Source: Bdellovibrionales bacterium (GTDB lineage Bacteria; Bdellovibrionota; UBA1018; CAIMNF01). From it: 64,000 nt of DNA. Shown here one piece after another: positions 59,231 to 64,000 of the stretch (its first letter is position 1; the number at the start of each line of letters is the position of its first letter). Both the position numbers and the translations under genes were made by a program. The stretch lies in contig CANNBJ010000005.1 in NCBI GenBank assembly GCA_947502835.1, positions 104,429 through 168,428 on the forward strand, written 5' to 3'. The notes below the pieces were generated by a model. The model ran no database searches and was not told the DNA's origin. It saw only the letters and a list, made by a program, of their open reading frames with translations.

Positions 59231-59860
59231 ATGATTCAAAAGCTGAACCCTGCGTGGATTTTCTTTCCCTTCACAGCGCTTTTCTCGATTCTTTTTCTCG
59301 CCAAAGGACAAAACCCGGCCATGCTGGCGGGTGCGGTTTTTTCATCGATTGCAGGCTTTCAGCTGCGCACCGAGCTTGCGCCGGGACGTGCGTTTCCGAT
59401 CTTCATGTTGTTCCTGTTTTTGCTGGTCCTTGGCGTTGCGCCGGTTCGCGGGTATTCGGCAGTGGTGATCGCGACCACCTTGCTCTTGATCACGCTTCGG
59501 TGCCTCCTTTTGCTCCTGAATGAAATCCAGAATCACAAAGCAGCTCTTGATCGCTCCCGGATCTCATTCAGCATCGGTCTCGTTCTTCAATTCTGTGCGC
59601 AAATGATTTTGGTCACGGCAGCATTCCGGGGGCAGCCCAATGCCTTGTCCGGAATCGCAGAACTCCTGAGCCTGAAGGTCCTGTTCATCTCGGCCATTCT
59701 GTTCGCTCCTTTTGGTTGGATCGGAGCCATGGGGGTGATGCTCACCTTTTTGCCGATTCTCCAGTCCTATTCGTCTTGGTTCATGCTTGTTTTCTCAAGC
59801 GGTCTCATGCTGCTCAGGCTCCGCGAAACATCCCGCATGCGGGATCCAAAGAACCCATGA
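59231..59860 (+). CDS. Integral membrane protein of unknown function
   Basis: A 209-residue protein with about six hydrophobic helices (AWIFFPFTALFSILFLA, AFPIFMLFLFLLVLGVAPV, SAVVIATTLLLITLRCLLLL, ISFSIGLVLQFCAQMILVTA, VLFISAILFAPFGWIGAMGV, WFMLVFSSGLMLLRL). The ATG at 59231 is preferred because AGGTGGAG lies just before it. No family was recognised. Its stop overlaps the next ATG (ATGA), so it is coupled to the DUF2400-type gene. Confidence 0.7.
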   Translation: MIQKLNPAWIFFPFTALFSILFLAKGQNPAMLAGAVFSSIAGFQLRTELAPGRAFPIFMLFLFLLVLGVAPVRGYSAVVIATTLLLITLRCLLLLLNEIQNHKAALDRSRISFSIGLVLQFCAQMILVTAAFRGQPNALSGIAELLSLKVLFISAILFAPFGWIGAMGVMLTFLPILQSYSSWFMLVFSSGLMLLRLRETSRMRDPKNP

Positions 59861-60711
59861 GTCGTCTCTCTCTCAAAGCGCGTCAAGATCTGATCGAGAC
59901 GCTCTATGTGCAGTTTCATGATCCACGGTACCTCGAGTGGGACCCGCTCAGTGTGGTTCGGCGATTTGGGGGTGGGGGGGCTTTGAACCCGGAAAAAAGT
60001 GATCAGGAGTATCTTGCCTTGATTTCCGCTCTTTTTGCCTTCGGCGGGGTCAAGCAGATCATCGCATCCGTGAATCGTGCAATTGGCCTGCTCGAGCTGA
60101 GTCCTGGCGGGGCAAGAATCCCAAGCTATCAGGAAGAGGAACTTGCGTATCGCCTCACTGGATTCCGCCACCGGATCTACACCGGACAGGACTTGTTCGC
60201 GATCACCCGGCTGTATCAACGCTCGGTTTTGGTTCATGGATCCTTGCGTGCTCATTTTTTGGTCCACCATGATCCTGGCGCTGAAACCATTGAAACGGGG
60301 CTTGCCGGTTTGATCCGGGAGTACAAGAAATGGTCTCAAGCACTTTCGGCGGTCGGCCCCCACTTCAAGCACATGCTGAACTCGCCTGAGGATGGCTCCA
60401 CCTGCAAACGCTGGCTCATGCTGCTCAAGTGGTTGATCAGAAAGGACGACGGGATCGACCTTGGGCTCTGGGCGGGAAGCAAGGAACTCAGGCCGGAGCA
60501 ACTCCTGATCCCTCTCGATACGCATCTCTTTACCATCTCTCGCAAACTCGGCCTGACGCGCATGAAAACGGCGAATTGGAAGACCGCGAACGAGGTGACG
60601 ATGAATCTGAAAAAGATTGATCCGCTTGATCCGACGCGTTTTGATTTTTCCCTGTGCCGGTACGGGATGTTCGAGTACCGGAATCTGAACGAAAAAAAGC
60701 TCCTTCCTTGA
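59857..60711 (+). CDS. TIGR02757/DUF2400 family protein
   Basis: A 284-residue protein of the conserved but uncharacterised TIGR02757 family. Typical segments are DPLSVVRRF, YLALISALFAFGGVKQIIAS, YRLTGFRHRIYTGQDL, the KRWLMLLKWLIRKDDGIDLG motif and IPLDTHLFTISRKLGLT, then DPTRFDFSLCRYGM. The PLDTH and KRWLMLLRWM-like motifs suggest a helix-hairpin DNA-glycosylase-like fold, an inference from residue pattern only. It is coupled to the membrane protein gene by an ATGA overlap. Confidence 0.85.
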   Translation: MSRLSLKARQDLIETLYVQFHDPRYLEWDPLSVVRRFGGGGALNPEKSDQEYLALISALFAFGGVKQIIASVNRAIGLLELSPGGARIPSYQEEELAYRLTGFRHRIYTGQDLFAITRLYQRSVLVHGSLRAHFLVHHDPGAETIETGLAGLIREYKKWSQALSAVGPHFKHMLNSPEDGSTCKRWLMLLKWLIRKDDGIDLGLWAGSKELRPEQLLIPLDTHLFTISRKLGLTRMKTANWKTANEVTMNLKKIDPLDPTRFDFSLCRYGMFEYRNLNEKKLLP

Positions 60712-60758
60712 ATGAAACTTGTTTGAAGATTGGAATCGGTTCGGGCAGACTCTTTTGC

Positions 60759-61088
60759 ATGGAAAACACACCGATTCAAAAGTTGAATGATCTGAAAGCA
60801 AAAATTGAAACCTTGTTCTCAAAGGACAAGCTCCAGGAGATCCAGTCCACGATCGCGTCTTCGATCGAGGAAACCCAGGAGATGGTTGGAAGCAAGATCG
60901 ACTCCGAAATGAAAAAGACCCTGAAAGGCACCATGCAATTCATCAATGGCGCCAAGAGCGAACTTGAGGGAATGCAGAAGAAGATCAAGAAGCTCATGGG
61001 CGGAGCAAAGGCTCAGAAAAAGACGGCCAAAAAAGTGGCGAAAAAAGTAAAAGCGCCTGCTGGCAAAAAGAAGACCGCGCGCAAGTAA
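60759..61088 (+). CDS. Small coiled-coil protein with H1-like Lys/Ala tail
   Basis: A 109-residue protein from the ATG at 60759. Residues 1-80 are predicted amphipathic helix (IQKLNDLKAKIETLFSKDKL, ETQEMVGSKIDSEMKKTL, SELEGMQKKIKKLMG). Residues 84-109 are Lys/Ala-rich (AKAQKKTAKKVAKKVKAPAG), as in histone H1-like bacterial proteins and in the protein at 34905-35432. DNA or RNA binding is likely from the charge. It starts 47 bases after the TIGR02757 stop, and its own stop directly abuts the convergent gene. Confidence 0.7.
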   Translation: MENTPIQKLNDLKAKIETLFSKDKLQEIQSTIASSIEETQEMVGSKIDSEMKKTLKGTMQFINGAKSELEGMQKKIKKLMGGAKAQKKTAKKVAKKVKAPAGKKKTARK

Positions 61089-62063
61089 TCAGCGATTCCT
61101 GATCACAAGGAGGCTCGCCGCGTTGGTGTTTCCACTTTGCACATTTGGATAGTGCTGGTTCCAGTTTCCGCTTTTGTCCTGAATGGCGACGTCCACCACC
61201 GTCGAATCCCGATGCAAAAGCCCCGTGATTCCGGATTTTTCCATCTCAGTTGCGATGCAACTGAGCGATGCCTGGCCATCGACATCCACTGTGACGGGGG
61301 ATCCGTCTTTCATCACACCGACTAGGGATCGTGTCGGGGCTTGGGTACCCTTCAGGTCCGGTACCCGGTTTTTTCCCTCGAGCAGGATCGCGGGGCCGCT
61401 TTGGATTGCAAAATCAATTTGATCACACTGAATCAGATCCTCTCCGTCGGATTCCCATTTTTTCGGTTCGTTTTGAAGCAGCCCGCACTGGTTGCAAAGA
61501 GTTCGGGTTGAAATCACCCGGTAGCGGTGCTCTCCGGGAGCGTCCAGATCCGGTACGGTGAAGCCTCCTCCGGCCGCAGAAATCCGCTTCCGATAGGCCA
61601 CGAACACCCCGTTCTCCTTGCCCCAGTTCCCGTCTGCTGGATCCGGATCACAGCTGATTTTCGAAATCACCTTTCCACCGGATTTCAAATAACCTTTGGC
61701 AGCTCCGCCAGGGCCGTAAATTGGGCCATTTCCGAAATACACCGCTCCGGAGAAGTTCGGATCCTTGGTTCGGCGATCAAAGGCTTTCGAAACGGCATCA
61801 TTCACTTCAGCACCGAGAGGAGTGATTCCGAAGCGAAAGTGCTTTGGGTATTTTTTGATGTAAACGCGAGGAACTTCTTGATTCACGCCGCACTCGGGGA
61901 GGGGGGCCCAGCGATCAAACTCACTCTCCGGCACCGGGCAAGGTCGGGGAGAGTTCACCTCTTGAGCTTTTTTTAGGGTTTCAGAGAGTGCTTTGGACTC
62001 ACTTGGCGGGAGCGGCCCTGCCTGGGTACTCAATAAGAAGGGCAAAAGAATGGAAATCAACAT
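61089..62063 (-). CDS. Secreted NAGPA-like (phosphodiester glycosidase fold) protein
   Basis: A 324-residue protein with a short signal peptide (MLISILLPFLLSTQAG). The pattern GAVYFGNGPIYGPGGAAKGY in the first half and SGPAILLEGKN...PTRSLVGVMKDGSPVTVDVDG in the second fits the NAGPA domain: a Gly-rich opening, then S-G-P-x-L-L and R-x-x-x-G-x-x-x-D-G. Five or more Cys (CPVPE, ECGVNQ, SCDPDPA, CNQCG, QCDQID, SCIATE) may form disulfides. The usual final DGGGS motif is replaced by LLHRDSTVVD, so activity is uncertain. It abuts the H1-like gene tail to tail. Confidence 0.5.
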   Translation of the reverse strand: MLISILLPFLLSTQAGPLPPSESKALSETLKKAQEVNSPRPCPVPESEFDRWAPLPECGVNQEVPRVYIKKYPKHFRFGITPLGAEVNDAVSKAFDRRTKDPNFSGAVYFGNGPIYGPGGAAKGYLKSGGKVISKISCDPDPADGNWGKENGVFVAYRKRISAAGGGFTVPDLDAPGEHRYRVISTRTLCNQCGLLQNEPKKWESDGEDLIQCDQIDFAIQSGPAILLEGKNRVPDLKGTQAPTRSLVGVMKDGSPVTVDVDGQASLSCIATEMEKSGITGLLHRDSTVVDVAIQDKSGNWNQHYPNVQSGNTNAASLLVIRNR

Positions 62064-62105
62064 CAGGGCGTCCTTCCCGGCCGAGCCGATGGCTTCATTT
62101 TAACG

Positions 62106-63083
62106 CTAATAAATCCGTTTTCCAAGCGCCGAACCGACGAGTTCGAGGCCGATCTCCACCGTGACATTGGTGTCTCCGCGGTGGGCTGGATCAACATACC
62201 CGAGCCTCGGATTGATCTCAACCAGGTCCATTCCCACAAGTGCCCCGGTTTCAGAAACGCTCTCGGCGATGTAGTGGGCTTCACGGTAATTCAGTCCTCC
62301 GCGCACGCGGGTGCCGGTACTTGGGGCGAAATGCGGATCGACCGAATCGATGTCATAGCTCAAATGAATCGGGCGCTTGCCGTTCTTGAACAGGATCTCA
62401 AATGCGCGCTCCATCACGCCTCCGATGCCGTAGCGATCGACCTCGGTCATGGAAAACACATTTACGCCCCAGGATTTCATGAGGGAACGCTCCTCCGGAT
62501 CGATTGAGCGGATGCCCACCAAAACGAGTTGATCGCGGGTAAGAAAGTTCTTGAGCCAATCAAAGCTCTTGATCTGATACCGCTGCATGAGACCCGTCAG
62601 AAACGAAAGCGGCATTCCGTGAATGTTTCCGGAGGGCGAGGTTTCGGGAGTGTTGAAGTCTCCGTGCGCGTCCACCCAGATGACGCCGAGATCCGGGCGC
62701 TCGAGCAATGCGCCGCCGATCGATCCGATCACAATGCTGTGATCTCCACCCAAAGTGAGAGTGAAGGATTTCTCTTTTGCGGAGTCCCTGGCAAGTCCCG
62801 CGATTTCACGGCATGCGTCCCCGAGTTCGTTTGGAAACTTGATTTTTTGCCCCTGTTGGTGCGCAGGAAGATTTCCCACAGGAGAGTTCCACTTCAGGTC
62901 ATGTGGGTCGACTTCGCTCACTTGCCCGATCGACCAGCCCAAGGAGCTGATCTGCTCAAGGAGTCCGTTTTGGATCAGGATGGACGGTGCCTCGTCGACA
63001 CCCTCCAGGGTTTGGCCCAGGGCCACGGGAGCTTGAATGAGGTTCAGGGTTTTAGAATTGAGAAAAGGGAGATCGGGGATCAT
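62106..63083 (-). CDS. rocF: Arginase-family ureohydrolase
   Basis: A 325-residue protein with all the manganese-binding motifs: LTLGGDHSIVIGS, WVDAHGDFNTPETSPSGNIHGM and LSYDIDSVDPHFAPSTGTRV, plus DLVEINPRLG near the end. The SGNIHGM form and the E of VEINP fit arginase, which splits arginine to ornithine and urea; related ureohydrolases are possible. It is at the upper end of arginase length (about 300-325). The start overlaps the upstream stop (ATGA), coupling it to the SGNH-like gene. Confidence 0.92.
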   Translation of the reverse strand: MIPDLPFLNSKTLNLIQAPVALGQTLEGVDEAPSILIQNGLLEQISSLGWSIGQVSEVDPHDLKWNSPVGNLPAHQQGQKIKFPNELGDACREIAGLARDSAKEKSFTLTLGGDHSIVIGSIGGALLERPDLGVIWVDAHGDFNTPETSPSGNIHGMPLSFLTGLMQRYQIKSFDWLKNFLTRDQLVLVGIRSIDPEERSLMKSWGVNVFSMTEVDRYGIGGVMERAFEILFKNGKRPIHLSYDIDSVDPHFAPSTGTRVRGGLNYREAHYIAESVSETGALVGMDLVEINPRLGYVDPAHRGDTNVTVEIGLELVGSALGKRIY

Positions 63084-64000
63084 GGGTGTTGCTCCTTGTT
63101 TGGTTGGCTGTAAATCTCATCAGCCATCTTGATCATCACTTCTGAAGTGGTGTGCGTTCCATCCTGCCAGAAGCGATCGGTCTGGGTAATTCCGTAGTCT
63201 TGATACCGGGGATAACTGAAATTGTGCACGTGAATCGGTCCTCGTTCGTGCGATTTGAGAAAGTCAATCCACGCATCATACACTCCGGTAGTCACAAAGC
63301 GGGATTCAAAATAACGGAAGAAAAGCTCATGAAATGGCGACAGCACCACACGCAGTTCGACGCCGGGATGTTGTTCGATTTCCTGGATGATCTCACCGAA
63401 CAGCTCTCGGGCAAAGAGATCAAGTTCTTTCATCTCCGAGTAGAAGGAACTCATGGCGATGGCCGATGCCTTTACCCGGTTTTCAACCGTATCGCCGGTT
63501 TTCCCTCCAATCATGGATTGGGTGGTGGATCCGTCGGTGTGGTAGGCCGATGCCCACTTGCCCGCCAACGAGGCACGGTAATCTTTGAAGGTTCGAATGG
63601 CTCGATCGAGGACCATGAACGAAAAAAAATCATTGAACCGCTCTCCTGACTCTGGTTTGAGACGTGCCCAATGCCTTTTGTCGAGCCACTTGATCATCTC
63701 GTCCTGATAATAGACTGAGGTCTCGAGCTTTGGTTTGGAAAACTCGAAAAGGTCGGAGACATAGATGACTCGCTTGAGCGAAGGCTGAGTGGCCAGTGCA
63801 TGACGAAGCAGGATCAGGCGGAGGGGCAGACTTGCACCTCCCGAATTCGAAGCAAATGCGGTCACGCCGTAGCGTTCCATCAAAACCCGGGGTACAAAAA
63901 TCTCACTGGTCGAGGAACCGATCACGAGGTCTGTGACGCCCTTGGCCTCCTCGATTACCTTGAATCTTTTGTAGGCTTGATTCCGGTCGGAGATGAACTT
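63080..64000 (-). CDS. SGNH/DltD-like hydrolase, partial at window end
   Basis: The 5' end lies beyond base 64000; the open frame continues to the window edge (FISDRNQAYKRFKVIEEA precedes LVIGSSTSEIFVP). The visible part is about 306 residues. VIGSSTSEIF resembles the block I GxSxS motif of SGNH hydrolases or DltD/AlgX-like acyl-ester enzymes. DGTHTTSEVMIKMADEIY near the C-terminus supplies a DxxH pair. LRVVLSPFHELFFRYF is a typical inner strand. It overlaps the arginase start by four bases. Its substrate is unknown; the call is tentative. Confidence 0.5.
   Translation of the reverse strand, partial: KFISDRNQAYKRFKVIEEAKGVTDLVIGSSTSEIFVPRVLMERYGVTAFASNSGGASLPLRLILLRHALATQPSLKRVIYVSDLFEFSKPKLETSVYYQDEMIKWLDKRHWARLKPESGERFNDFFSFMVLDRAIRTFKDYRASLAGKWASAYHTDGSTTQSMIGGKTGDTVENRVKASAIAMSSFYSEMKELDLFARELFGEIIQEIEQHPGVELRVVLSPFHELFFRYFESRFVTTGVYDAWIDFLKSHERGPIHVHNFSYPRYQDYGITQTDRFWQDGTHTTSEVMIKMADEIYSQPNKEQHP

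Noticed and set aside
1-64000. tRNA, rRNA, IS elements or prophage genes
   Set aside because: No clover-leaf sequence, transposase, integrase or phage structural gene was recognised on either strand by reading.

Overview
The window looks like chromosomal DNA of a Gram-negative, non-enterobacterial bacterium, most likely from the Bdellovibrionota/Oligoflexia or a related delta-proteobacterial-grade lineage. Evidence: many secreted lipoproteins and outer-membrane barrel proteins, an LPS-type exporter (MsbA-like) beside a GmhB-type heptose phosphatase, mevalonate-type isoprenoid genes, RCC1-repeat and CFI-box surface proteins, histone-H1-like Lys/Ala-rich proteins, and the rpsB-tsf-pyrH-frr-uppS-cdsA-rseP core operon. 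The lineage call is an inference from gene content; no rRNA gene is present to confirm it. No tRNA, rRNA, IS element, integrase or CRISPR locus was recognised.

Layout. 0-5 kb: the tail of a DUF2237 gene, then a giant RCC1-repeat lipoprotein on the minus strand. 5-10 kb: DUF493, a small outer-membrane protein, and a three-gene operon (c-heme protein, Tat-exported DUF1501-like protein, lipoprotein). 10-22.5 kb: the core operon rpsB, tsf, pyrH, frr, uppS, cdsA, rseP, tsaB, pssA, a CFI-box/barrel protein, truA and tig, with many start/stop overlaps. 22.6-28 kb: accessory region with a secreted phospholipase-D-fold protein, a parallel beta-helix protein, a broken RCC1 remnant, a secreted DUF2237 protein and a CPXCG zinc-ribbon protein. 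28-30.4 kb: a parA-parB partition locus preceded by six 18-bp palindromes. 30.4-33 kb: an ABC exporter with two ABC-2 permeases and one ATPase. 33-39.2 kb: methyltransferase, H1-like protein, sigma-54 activator and a LemA-LemA-GIDE-DUF2752 operon. 39-49.8 kb: a metallopeptidase/propeller/barrel lipoprotein, ygfZ, a YhaM-type nuclease, an HD hydrolase, a YiiX-type hydrolase, yajQ, rimO and queG. 49.8-56.4 kb: isoprenoid genes (prenyl synthase, type II IDI, HMG-CoA reductase), an MsbA-like exporter, gmhB and recO. 56.5-64 kb: a 16-cysteine secreted protein, a dihydrouridine synthase, a DUF2400-type protein, an H1-like protein, a NAGPA-like protein, arginase and a partial SGNH-like protein.

The strongest non-coding signals are (i) six palindromes, five of them spaced 46-48 bp centre to centre, upstream of parA, which look like a centromere or operator of non-canonical sequence; and (ii) two families of structured intergenic repeats, each present twice (R1 at 34785 and 58090; R2 at 50735 and 57873). 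Their stems differ between copies in a compensatory way, and in three of the four copies the conserved core sits inside arms unique to that locus. A terminator hairpin also ends four bases before the pyrH start codon.
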